Source: Paraburkholderia phenoliruptrix
GTDB lineage: Bacteria > Pseudomonadota > Gammaproteobacteria > Burkholderiales > Burkholderiaceae
Length of the DNA stretch: 43,989 bases
Direction of reading: 5' to 3'
Assembly (NCBI RefSeq): GCF_902859825.1
Contig: NZ_CADIKB010000043.1
Coordinates: forward strand, 1 to 43,989
The notes under the pieces are model-generated. The model did not search any database. It was not told the DNA's origin and worked only from the letters and a program-made list of their open reading frames with translations. This document shows positions 1 through 6,895 of the stretch, one piece after another (the stretch's first letter is position 1; each line of letters begins with the position of its first letter). The position numbers and the translations under genes were made by a program.

Positions 1-73
1 GGATGGTGGTTCGTCTTGCCGTCATTGCCCGGATCCTCTGCTGTGTTCGTGTTAATGTCCGCTTTAACACAGC

Positions 74-322
74 TTGCGAGTATCACGAAATCGTTCTTGG
101 CTTGCGCATACAGCATGGCTGCTCACGGTAAAACCGGCACTGGCGGACCGCCTGCGTGGGGCACGGTTGTCGCGACATGTCGATGCCGAACGGGCAACGT
201 CAATGCTGTGGCAGATCCTGAGTCTTGAACGTCAGGGCCGTCACCATGATCTGGTCGAGCGCCGCAAGGCGTTGCGCGATCTGCATGGCGGCCTGTACGC
301 CGCTTACATGAAAACGCGCTGA
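74..322 (+). CDS. small hypothetical protein
   Basis: An 82-residue frame with a TTG start; stops at 53-55 and 65-67 in the same frame rule out a longer start. The C-terminal half is rich in Arg, Leu and Ala and looks like a compact helical protein, ending in a hydrophobic, basic tail (AAYMKTR). The next frame begins 18 bases after its stop in the same direction, so the two may once have been co-transcribed. I recognise no domain and propose no function. The weak start and lack of a clear ribosome site make the 5' end uncertain; the gene could also be a remnant cut by the window edge. Confidence 0.45.
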   Translation: MRVSRNRSWLAHTAWLLTVKPALADRLRGARLSRHVDAERATSMLWQILSLERQGRHHDLVERRKALRDLHGGLYAAYMKTR

Positions 323-339
323 TCTGGCGCAACTCGCAG

Positions 340-930
340 ATGATGACTCGTACACCCTCTCACAAGTGGACATTCTCGGCCCGGTTCCGGCGCGGCGCGT
401 TTGGCTGGAAATCCGCGCTTCCGATCCAGCGTCTGAAGGAAGCTGTCACGGAAATCAGGCAGATCGCCCGCAGCGATCACGTCCTCGCGGCTGATGGCGC
501 CGTCACCTTGCTCGAAAAACTGTCGCCTGCGCTTGAACAGGTTGACAGCTCTTCCGGTGCACTCGGCGCCGCCGTGAACCGCACGATCGAGGTGCTTGTG
601 CCGGTCATCGCCGGGGCTGAGCCGACAGCCGCCACGCGGGAGCGCTGGCTCGAGCGTCTGTTCGACGCATTGCAGAACGATCAGATGCCGTATATCGAGT
701 ACCTGGGTGATTACTGGGGTGAGCTATGCGCCACGCCCGCAATCGCCTCCACGTGGGCGGACCGGCTACTGCCGGGTACGGCGCGCGTGATGGGCGCCGA
801 TGGCGCCGGTGAGCATTTTGCGGGTACGACCGCCTGTCTCAGCGCGCTGCACTGCAGAGCCGCCCCAATCGCCATCACGCGCGGCCGTTTTTCCGATGCA
901 ACGACTGCCAACGCATCTATAGCCGTCTGA
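340..930 (+). pseudogene. 5' remnant of a conserved helical-repeat-type hypothetical protein
   Basis: The first ~165 codons read like a well-conserved, largely helical hypothetical protein, with an N-terminal block of basic and aromatic residues (HKWTFSARFRR), then long helices and a 'DYWGELCATP' segment. From memory such proteins in Burkholderiales are about 400 residues long; this one ends at 196. Around base 845-860 the reading stops looking like that family, and the last ~25 residues are read in the wrong frame of the following zinc-ribbon gene. I infer a deletion or recombination junction that fused two genes. Start is one of two adjacent ATGs (340 or 343). The fragment may still be translated but is probably not functional. 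Confidence 0.55.
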
Positions 931-2078
931 CCGGTACGCCACTCGCACGGTTGCGGTTTGCGGCAAAGGTGCCCGCTTTCGTGCGACTCCTCGGTCAACC
1001 GATTCCGCTCGAGGAGGCCAGCCGGCGACTTCGAGTCGACTATACGGCGCTGTCGAACTGGCTGATGCGGTTTCGCGAGTTGATCGCGCATCACGACCCA
1101 GACGCCCGATGGGCTTCACGGGTGCTGCTCGGTGTGAAGTACCGACCGGAAGGAACGTGCCCGCATTGCGATTTTCATGGCCAACTCCTCAACGGCGGTT
1201 TTGGCGCAGACGGACGCCGCCGCGCACTGTGCCCGCACTGCAAACGGGGCTGGTCTATGGCTCGGGATGCCGAGGGTGCGGAAATTACAGTGCGTGTCGT
1301 GAAGGATCTCGCGCTGACTGCGGTCGCACGTCGAAAGCGGGCCGGGCACGATGCGCCGGAACTGGCCAGTGCCGACCATGCAGTGCTCAGCGTTCCACCG
1401 AGGACGACCGTTCAGCTAGTTGACGCCCCGGCCGTCCCTGCTCCTCATTCTGGACGTTTCGACTTCAACCAGCCGCTGCGCGCAAACAGCCCATTGCCCC
1501 GCCGTCATGTAGAAGACCTGCGCCTCACCACGTTTCTCACAAGCGAAATCAGCCGGGTTTTTTCCGACAACACAGATCCACCTCGCTGTCCGCATTGTGC
1601 TGGCATCGATACGCGCCTGTCGAGTCGACCGCGTACATCAACAACTTTGCCGAGTTTTCATTGTCGCGGGTGCACGCGGTACTTTACCCGCGCAACGCGC
1701 ATGCCGATGGCGAATATGTTGCGAAAGGACATGCTGTTTGCGTTTCTGCCGTGGCTCTCACAACATCGACCGCTCACGCACGCTGCGGCCGAGTTTGGCA
1801 CGTCGCCGGAAGTGATAAAGGCGCGGGTCGGACGTTTCCGCGTCTGGCTGCTCGAGCTCGACCCTTCGGGGCAGTACGAACAGCGCGTCAAGCTGGGCCT
1901 GAAGGTGCCGTGGCCCGTACTTCCGTGTCCGCATTGCCTGGCAGAAGCAACGGCAAGGCCACACGGGTTCAAGCGGACCCGCACGCAATCCGCGCTGACA
2001 CTCGGGCGCCGCCTGTTCCGTTGCACTGGTTGCAATCATTTTTTCGACATGCCGATCGAGCGGCCGCGAAAAACCTGA
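813..2078 (+). pseudogene. DUF746-type zinc-ribbon protein, 5'-truncated
   Basis: The frame is open from 813 after a stop at 810-812, but its first standard start is the TTG at 951. The residues before that start are clearly part of the family: an 'FFRCNDC' zinc half-site followed by 'YSRLTGTPLARLR'. The protein holds two similar modules. Each has a Cys-x2-Cys site, a segment 'RxTgxPlAxLrfaaKvpaF', a helix-turn-helix-like stretch, a CPHC pair and a second Cys pair; the second module starts near base 1590 (CPHCAG) and ends with 'CTGCNHFF'. DUF746 proteins have been linked to transposon-like contexts. The first CxxC of module one is missing, so the 5' end was lost when the preceding gene fragment was joined. 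Translation from 951 would give 375 residues lacking one zinc half-site. Confidence 0.6.
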
Positions 2079-2144
2079 ACAACCGGTGTGGCGGACCTCA
2101 CTGCCCGCGTATACTTCGCCCGTCTGAATGGTTATCAAGCGCAT

Positions 2145-2582
2145 ATGAAACGGGTAAGCGTCCGGCGATCGCCGGTGCATGGAAGAGGTGTGTTCGCGCT
2201 GCGTTCGCTGGTTGCCGGTGAACGGGTGTTCGAATACAAAGGCGAAGTGATCAGCTGGCGTCGGGCCGCAAACCGATATCGACAGGCTGGAAACACAGGG
2301 CATACCTTCCTGTTCGGATTGACCGATGGGCACGTGATCGACGGTGGGCGAGGGGGCAACAGCGCGCGATGGCTTAATCACGCGTGCGACGCCAACTGCA
2401 CCGCCTTCGAAATTGAAGGCCGCGTGTTCATCGAAGCTGCCATCGATATCGCCGAAGGAGAGGAACTGTGTATCAGTTATGCGCTGGCGGTCGACGACGT
2501 TCGAACCGACGAAGTCGAAGAACAGTACGCGTGTCACTGTGGGTCGCGCTCATGTCGCGGGACGATGCTCGGCGATTCATGA
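2145..2582 (+). CDS. SET-domain protein (putative protein-lysine methyltransferase)
   Basis: A 145-residue protein that is almost entirely a SET domain. Visible motifs are the N-terminal 'SPVHGRGVFA' (the G-x-G SAM-binding turn, residues 9-18), 'WLNHACDANC' with the key Asn-His pair at 78-79, 'GEELCISYA' with the catalytic Tyr at 112, and a post-SET-like C-x-C-x4-C (residues 130, 132, 137). These residues would bind S-adenosylmethionine and methylate a Lys side chain; the substrate is unknown. I chose the ATG at 2145 because it lies directly ahead of the first conserved motif; the frame is open upstream to 2088. No strong ribosome site is visible. Small SET proteins occur in many bacteria and their roles are mostly untested. 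Confidence 0.85.
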   Translation: MKRVSVRRSPVHGRGVFALRSLVAGERVFEYKGEVISWRRAANRYRQAGNTGHTFLFGLTDGHVIDGGRGGNSARWLNHACDANCTAFEIEGRVFIEAAIDIAEGEELCISYALAVDDVRTDEVEEQYACHCGSRSCRGTMLGDS

Positions 2583-2609
2583 GCATCACACGAAATTGCG
2601 AGGTACGGC

Positions 2610-2801
2610 ATGCAGCATTCCCGGGACGCTGAGCGGGACAAAATTGACCATCTGGTGCGTATCGGCCCGGATGTGGTCTTTCACCGTGACGTCTTTTTCC
2701 CCGTGGCGCCGCCGGCGAACAGCCAACGCGCCACGGAGCAAATTCGACGTGCGTCGTTGTCAATCCAGCCTGGGCTGCCGCTGCATTTCGATGGTGAATG
2801 A
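2610..2801 (+). CDS. small hypothetical protein
   Basis: A 63-residue frame beginning at an ATG preceded by a GAGG-like ribosome site (about 2600-2604), 27 bases after the SET gene and in the same direction. The product is soluble and mixed-charge, with a short hydrophobic stretch in the middle (PDVVFHRDVFFPVA). I recognise no family. Codon use is similar to the neighbours, which supports a real gene, but its small size makes this tentative. It could be co-transcribed with the SET gene. Confidence 0.4.
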   Translation: MQHSRDAERDKIDHLVRIGPDVVFHRDVFFPVAPPANSQRATEQIRRASLSIQPGLPLHFDGE

Positions 2802-2859
2802 CGCCACGACGCTATGCTAGAGTAACCGCGTGTTATCCGACAGATAGGAGGTAGCGTTG

Positions 2860-3114
2860 ATGAATCCGGATGTGCGGCGAGTGGGATCATTCGCAAGACT
2901 TTCCATGCTTCTGAACGAACTTGAAACAACGCTCCCTCTGCTGGTCGGTACCGGTACGCTGGCGCAACCTGACTGGTCGGATCTGGATCGGCGGCTGAAT
3001 CGCGTGCGATCGATGCTGGCCGACAAGACGCACCGCCGTCGACCGCGCCGCGTGCGATCAACCGGTCTTCGAACCGCAAGAGGTGGGGAAAGCCCGCTCG
3101 CCGCCTTGTTTTGA
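2860..3114 (+). CDS. small hypothetical protein with basic tail
   Basis: An 84-residue protein. The start is well supported: a perfect AGGAGG lies at 2847-2852, eight bases before the ATG at 2860; the TTG one codon upstream is less likely. The first 55 residues look like a helical bundle (LNELETTLPLL, LDRRLNRVRSML), and the C-terminus is strongly basic (HRRRPRRVRS), which may bind nucleic acid. I recognise no family. It stands in a run of small plus-strand hypothetical genes (2610-3812) typical of plasmid accessory regions. Confidence 0.65.
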   Translation: MNPDVRRVGSFARLSMLLNELETTLPLLVGTGTLAQPDWSDLDRRLNRVRSMLADKTHRRRPRRVRSTGLRTARGGESPLAALF

Positions 3115-3207
3115 TGATCTCGTGCACTCGGGACCGGGCAGTCGGAATCAGTCGGCGATGGCCCAGCGAACGGTCTGGGAAATGTAGTAACAGTCCGGGG
3201 AATCGGG

Positions 3208-3504
3208 ATGATGGTGTATCGGGAATTCGAAAACGGCTGGATGCTGGCAATGAATGACGAGGCTGGAAAGAAAGTCGTGCCGGACAGCCTGTTTCGCTTC
3301 GGCCGCCAGTTCGACGGTCATCCAGTCGTTGACTTCTGGCAGCGTGATGGCGCCAGCGGATTGCGCGGGTTCCTGCCCCACGAAACGGAGAACAGCGTGC
3401 GGGCCTTTCTGCTCGACCTCGGCTTCACGGAGGTACGTCGCTATGATCCGAACGGCGATCCTGAGCTGGAAACGATTGCACCCATGCTTCGTCCCGGGAG
3501 GTAA
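3208..3504 (+). CDS. hypothetical protein
   Basis: A 98-residue soluble protein starting at either of two adjacent ATGs (3208, 3211) with a purine-rich GGGGAA stretch upstream. The pattern of short strands and turns (YREFENGWMLAM, HPVVDFWQRDG, FLLDLGFTEVRRYDP) suggests a small alpha/beta fold. No family is recognised. The next gene starts five bases after its stop, so the two are probably translated from one mRNA. Confidence 0.65.
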   Translation: MMVYREFENGWMLAMNDEAGKKVVPDSLFRFGRQFDGHPVVDFWQRDGASGLRGFLPHETENSVRAFLLDLGFTEVRRYDPNGDPELETIAPMLRPGR

Positions 3505-3509
3505 CCGAG

Positions 3510-3812
3510 GTGGCCGACGAGAAAATAGCTGTCGAATTCGACCCCGGCTTCATGCGGGTATCGATGGAGATGTGGCGGAACGCCACGGACATGAAGATTC
3601 CGTTGCTTGACGAGTTCAAGATCCATTTCATGCAGAACCGGCGCTCGCTGCTGGACGGATTCGTCAAAACCGGGAAGGCATGGTTGATGGTCCTGCGAAC
3701 GATGACCTCAACCTCCCAGTCCGATGAACTGGACAGGCTTCGCACGGACGTTCAGGCATTCGTTGACTGGGCCGAACGCGGCCTCTCGGACCTGGCTGCG
3801 CTACGGGAGTGA
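3510..3812 (+). CDS. hypothetical protein, helical
   Basis: A 100-residue protein with a GTG start at 3510, five bases after the preceding stop and preceded by a GGGAGG stretch that overlaps the end of that gene. It is almost fully helical by composition, with Met-rich helices (FMRVSMEMWRNATDM) and a C-terminal amphipathic helix (ELDRLRTDVQAFVDWAE). No domain is recognised. Tight spacing suggests an operon and perhaps a joint role with the upstream gene. From its stop to about 4040 I see no gene. Confidence 0.65.
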   Translation: MADEKIAVEFDPGFMRVSMEMWRNATDMKIPLLDEFKIHFMQNRRSLLDGFVKTGKAWLMVLRTMTSTSQSDELDRLRTDVQAFVDWAERGLSDLAALRE

Positions 3813-4040
3813 CAAGGAGTACCGCACCAGTTTGTCGACGCCGAATGCATAGCAGTCCAAATTAACTCTACACGTTTGCGATCCGAGGGATACACTGTTG
3901 TCGCAATCATGCTGCCGACAAAGACCGAAGCTGGCTGAAGGCGCCGATTACACGAAAAGCGGAAATGATCCTGTCGCCGGCACGGCGACGACCGACGTTC
4001 ATCTGGCCGAACCCGCTTGCAGGAAGGTGACGTAGCGCCT

Positions 4041-4078
4041 GCAAAAACAAAAGCCGCCCCGGTTTAGAGGGCGGCTTT
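4041..4078 (-). terminator. Rho-independent terminator of the leftward membrane-protein genes
   Basis: AAGCCGCCC at 4051-4059 pairs perfectly with GGGCGGCTT at 4069-4077 (ten pairs if 4050/4078 is included). On the minus strand the stem is followed by a T-rich tract (TTTGTTTTT), so it ends transcripts coming from 4729 and 4263. The plus side has only a short T run. Confidence 0.85.
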
Positions 4079-4125
4079 GGCACAAGCGGTTTGGCAACCC
4101 CGTGAGGTTGCTGCATACAGCTGGT

Positions 4126-4263
4126 TCAATGGCCGAGAATGATCAGCACCACGGTCGCGAGCGCCGCGACGGATCCGATGCCGCCTGCAATCACGGCGGA
4201 CAGTGCGACGATGGCTTCCTTGCCATGCGCGCGAGGAAAAAGGCGATGTGCGATGGTAGTCAT
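4126..4263 (-). CDS. small single-span membrane protein (45 aa)
   Basis: A 45-residue reading frame. The ATG at 4263 follows an AAGGGAC ribosome site, and the frame begins ten bases after the stop of the 151-residue membrane protein upstream. The N-terminus is basic (MTTIAHRLFPRAHGKEA), and the rest is one long hydrophobic helix rich in Ala, Val, Gly and Leu that ends at the stop. The terminator at 4041-4078 lies directly downstream, so the pair forms a two-gene operon. Short basic-hydrophobic proteins of this shape can be toxins, channel helpers or regulatory membrane peptides; nothing here decides among them. Confidence 0.65.
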   Translation of the reverse strand: MTTIAHRLFPRAHGKEAIVALSAVIAGGIGSVAALATVVLIILGH

Positions 4264-4273
4264 GTTCTGTCCC

Positions 4274-4729
4274 TTATTGAGCCCAAAAATGGGTGCCAGC
4301 AAATAGTACTGCCGAAATCAACGTGAAAATTATAGTGTAAAAAGCGCTCGGGTAGTCCTCGGGGAACCGCCTCCACGCGAAGCCATCCAGTGCCTCAGCC
4401 GTGTCCACGGCCCCTTTCGTTGCAAAATACCCACTTGTATATACAAGTCCAAGCAAGGCAACGACAACAAGAGGCGCCCAGACGGGGAGTCCATGCCTGC
4501 GAATCCCGTCAAGCATGTCCGAGACCGCCGCAAAGCACATCAGCAGGCCGACCCATCCGAGCTGGCCGTCCTTGAACAACATGACAATCCGCCGCCGCCT
4601 GAGCGCCTCCAACCTCTCGGTGTCGTCCCGGATATTTCGGGCGGACACGATTTCCAGCCACATACCCAAAATGGGTGCGGTAACTGGAAGCACAAGGTTG
4701 ATGAACAGCCACATTATATCTTCAAGCAT
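4274..4729 (-). CDS. hypothetical multi-span membrane protein
   Basis: A 151-residue integral membrane protein. The ATG at 4729 has a GGAG ribosome site, whereas the longer open frame to 4879 has a basic, unlikely N-terminus. Hydrophobic segments lie near residues 4-22 (IMWLFINLVLPVTAPIL), 55-72, 82-100 and 128-147; between the first two is a charged, Arg-rich loop (DDTERLEALRRRR) likely facing the cytoplasm. No family is recognised. It is followed after ten bases by a 45-residue membrane protein and then a terminator, so the two are probably expressed together. It diverges from the leader-led gene at 4937. Confidence 0.75.
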   Translation of the reverse strand: MLEDIMWLFINLVLPVTAPILGMWLEIVSARNIRDDTERLEALRRRRIVMLFKDGQLGWVGLLMCFAAVSDMLDGIRRHGLPVWAPLVVVALLGLVYTSGYFATKGAVDTAEALDGFAWRRFPEDYPSAFYTIIFTLISAVLFAGTHFWAQ

Positions 4730-4818
4730 GTTTTTTCTCCGTAGAAGCGCTCCGGTCGCCAGCCGTCCCGCTTTGCCAGACAGGTTCGTCCGGCGAGCGT
4801 GAGCGCAATCATATACAT
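4714..4818 (-). CDS. possible small ORF overlapping the membrane-protein start
   Basis: A 34-codon frame that reads smoothly (MYMIALTLAGRT, then a basic-aromatic stretch) and overlaps the start of the 151-residue membrane protein by 16 bases. No ribosome site precedes its ATG. It could be a translationally coupled leader peptide for the downstream gene, or chance. Confidence 0.25.
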   Translation of the reverse strand: MYMIALTLAGRTCLAKRDGWRPERFYGEKTCLKI

Positions 4819-4861
4819 GGCGCCCGGATATGCGGTGCCACAAAGAATGTGAACGCGCGAC

Positions 4862-4936
4862 TTTTCTTCGCCGCGACATCCCTTGTGCTCAGTTCATCGC
4901 CCACTGACACGGGCTCACACAAGGAGATTTCAAATC
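4862..4936 (+). promoter_or_regulatory. repeated 5' leader, copy A (candidate structured RNA)
   Basis: First of three near-identical leaders in this window. It has the conserved block ACATCycTTGTGCTCAGTTCATCG (y: C or T), then a hairpin with GCCC at 4899-4902 paired to GGGC at 4911-4914, then a CTCACACAAGGAG ribosome site before the ATG at 4937. The T-rich, CGCGCG-bearing sequence just upstream looks like a decayed terminator half, like the one before copy B. Confidence 0.7.
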
Positions 4937-5716
4937 ATGGAAAGCGAAAACGACGTGCAGGCAGGCCGTACATGGATTGTCATTGCAGCGTTCGGTGCAT
5001 GGTCCGCGAACGTACCCAGCGGGATGATCGGCGTGATCGCGAGTCTCGACGGCGTTCGCGATGATGTGCAGTCGAGAAGCAAGTGGCTCGTGCCGGCTGT
5101 GGAATACAGGCAACTTCTGAAAAGCGACAGGCAGTTCGTCATCGATCCGGCGAAGCACCATCGCGTGGCTGACTCAGTCGAGTTCGGTATTGGCGCTCAC
5201 GTGGTGCTGTCGTCCCGGGAGTTGAGCGAACGCTATCCGGCAAAAGGCAGCATGCCGGCGGAGCTCGTTGAGCAACTGTATGCCCTGCGTGAGGAAGAAA
5301 TACGCCGGCTGGCTTCGCTGCAGGAAGTCACAGCGACACGCCTGCTCGACTTGGATTGGGGCGCGCGCGCCAAGGTCGCGGATCTGCTATTCACGCGCTG
5401 CAGTGCGCAGGCCCGATATGCGCTCTTAAACGACGCGCATCATTTCGTGCGAAGTTCGGCGGTCCTCGCGGAGCGCGCGTTGGCCAACAGGACCGATTCG
5501 CCCGACAGCATGGAAGATCGCCGCGAGGAAATCGCGGAGGTGCTGAAATCCGCCGGGTTTCGAATGGAGTACGACCCGGGAGCAATTCCTGGCGAGGGGC
5601 ACGTGCTGATTCAAATCGAAAGCGGCGAGGTCGTCGACGAGCCAGACGAGGCGATCGCACGCCTCGCGAGGGAATGGTCCGGCCTGACCGATGAGGTGGA
5701 GAAAGACGAGACCTAG
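4937..5716 (+). CDS. hypothetical protein, first gene of the shared-leader array
   Basis: A 259-residue soluble protein. The ATG at 4937 sits behind AAGGAG at the end of leader copy A; the frame is open further upstream but that part is the leader. The N-terminus has a hydrophobic stretch (RTWIVIAAFGAWSANV), the middle is helical, and a long acidic tail rich in Glu and Asp follows residue 200. No catalytic motif or family is recognised. It has its own leader and its own terminator (5735-5768), so it is probably an independent unit within a regulon shared with the two following genes. Confidence 0.75.
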   Translation: MESENDVQAGRTWIVIAAFGAWSANVPSGMIGVIASLDGVRDDVQSRSKWLVPAVEYRQLLKSDRQFVIDPAKHHRVADSVEFGIGAHVVLSSRELSERYPAKGSMPAELVEQLYALREEEIRRLASLQEVTATRLLDLDWGARAKVADLLFTRCSAQARYALLNDAHHFVRSSAVLAERALANRTDSPDSMEDRREEIAEVLKSAGFRMEYDPGAIPGEGHVLIQIESGEVVDEPDEAIARLAREWSGLTDEVEKDET

Positions 5717-5734
5717 TCACCCGCAATCCACAAC

Positions 5735-5768
5735 CCGCGCGATCCACTCCGGACGCGCGGTTTTTTTT
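5735..5768 (+). terminator. Rho-independent terminator
   Basis: CCGCGCG at 5735-5741 pairs with CGCGCGG at 5754-5760, with an inner TCC/GGA extension, followed by eight T at 5761-5768. It ends the gene at 4937-5716 and abuts leader copy B. Confidence 0.85.
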
Positions 5769-5833
5769 CGTCGTGACATCTCCTGTGCTTAGTTCATCGC
5801 CCGGTAGCACGGGCTTACTCACGGAGATCAATC
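5769..5833 (+). promoter_or_regulatory. repeated 5' leader, copy B (candidate structured RNA)
   Basis: Second copy. It has a conserved TGTGCTTAGTTCATCG block and a hairpin GCCCG (5799-5803) / CGGGC (5810-5814) with a six-base loop, then TTACTCACGGAG just before the ATG at 5834. It aligns with copies A and C without gaps from the conserved block through the hairpin. Confidence 0.75.
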
Positions 5834-6775
5834 ATGCAGCGAAAATTGTCCAACGCCCCTTCGACGTCCGGTCGTGCATTCGCTGGAACCAACCTGACAC
5901 CCTTTCTCGCTTTCAACACCCGATATTGCTGGCAATGCCGGGACCAGTTTCCGGCAAAGGATGCAACCGCGGTCCGCCTGGAGTGCGGGCTCGAGGTGTA
6001 CTACTGCCCGACACATGCTCCGGCTCTTGCGAAGCCTGTTCCTCGCTTGCTGCAGAAGAACAGGAAGACGGTCGTCGTACGCTTCTGCTACACCGAGCAT
6101 ATGATTCCACCGCGGTGCCGAAAGCCCCGGCCTACGTTTCACGAGGATGGTGAAATCGAAATCGGTATCACTGAGGTGACGGGTGACGATGCTCCGGTTG
6201 CGCTTCGCGCACATGGAACGTTCATCCATCGCGATGACGCCTCCTACGCCGTGGAATATCGCTGGTGGAAGGGCAGACTCTGGACGTCCCTGAACGTCGA
6301 CGGTAACGGTGAGCCGCGCGGTCGGTATGCAAGCGAGGACAACTGGGACTGGCCGGTCTGGGAACCCGTGCTGGACCTTCGTCTGGGTAGCAAAAACCAG
6401 TCGTACGACTTCCTGTATCACGAGCCACATGGCCTGTCGCGTGAAGAGGTGACCAGACGCCTGCGTGCGTTTGCTCGTGAGCACCTGATTGTGGACGGCA
6501 TTGCCTATCGCCCACGTGACGAGCCGCGCTACGTGGTCCAGACCTTCGGCTTCGGGTGCAATCACGGTGGAACAGGGGTCTTCGTCACGTCGGCCTATAA
6601 CTCGAACATCAAGCGCTCGCACTACTTCAGCCTGCAGGATCGCGACGCCGCGATCGCTCTCGGAACCGAGATTGCTACGCGGCGAAAAGACACTGATAGC
6701 CTGCCGATGCAGATCTCCGGCCCAACATGGGAGATCCACATTCCGGAAGCAGTTCGCATCCGGTCCCGACGCTAA
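5834..6775 (+). CDS. hypothetical protein with N-terminal zinc-finger-like site
   Basis: A 313-residue protein started by the ATG at 5834 behind the GGAG of leader copy B. An N-terminal C-x2-C (CWQC, about residues 36-39) is followed by a C-P-x-H (YYCPTHA, about residue 57), which together could bind a zinc ion. The rest is rich in Trp, Tyr and charged residues (YRWWKGRLWTSLNV, DNWDWPVWEPV) and looks like a beta-rich domain, followed by a helical segment and a basic C-terminus. I recognise no named family and assign no activity. It lies between two terminators with its own leader. It is not similar in sequence to its array neighbours. Confidence 0.75.
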   Translation: MQRKLSNAPSTSGRAFAGTNLTPFLAFNTRYCWQCRDQFPAKDATAVRLECGLEVYYCPTHAPALAKPVPRLLQKNRKTVVVRFCYTEHMIPPRCRKPRPTFHEDGEIEIGITEVTGDDAPVALRAHGTFIHRDDASYAVEYRWWKGRLWTSLNVDGNGEPRGRYASEDNWDWPVWEPVLDLRLGSKNQSYDFLYHEPHGLSREEVTRRLRAFAREHLIVDGIAYRPRDEPRYVVQTFGFGCNHGGTGVFVTSAYNSNIKRSHYFSLQDRDAAIALGTEIATRRKDTDSLPMQISGPTWEIHIPEAVRIRSRR

Positions 6776-6799
6776 CGCCAAAGGACTACAACTCACGAG

Positions 6800-6829
6800 C
6801 CGTCTGTCTTCGGACAGGCGGTTTTTTTT
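6800..6829 (+). terminator. Rho-independent terminator with UUCG loop
   Basis: CCGTCTGTC (6800-6808) and GACAGGCGG (6813-6821) form nine pairs, one of them G-U, around a stable TTCG loop, followed by eight T (6822-6829). It ends the gene at 5834-6775. Confidence 0.9.
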
Positions 6830-6895
6830 GCCCGTACATCTCTTGTGCTCAGTTCATCGTCCGCGGCGGCGGACTTACTCACAGGAGATTGAAAT
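6830..6895 (+). promoter_or_regulatory. repeated 5' leader, copy C (candidate structured RNA)
   Basis: Third copy. The conserved TTGTGCTCAGTTCATCG block is followed by a hairpin GTCCG (6859-6863) / CGGAC (6870-6874), then TTACTCACAGGAGAT before the ATG at 6896. Compared with copies A and B, the second stem base changed from C to T and its partner from G to A, so pairing is kept. Confidence 0.75.

Noticed and set aside
3907..4116. Minus-strand frame of 69 codons near the terminator
   Set aside because: It runs through the terminator hairpin and has no ribosome site or recognisable features.
4861..4936. N-terminal extension of the gene at 4937 upstream to 4883
   Set aside because: The extra 18 codons lie inside the conserved leader and come before the GGAG site; the array comparison puts the start at 4937.
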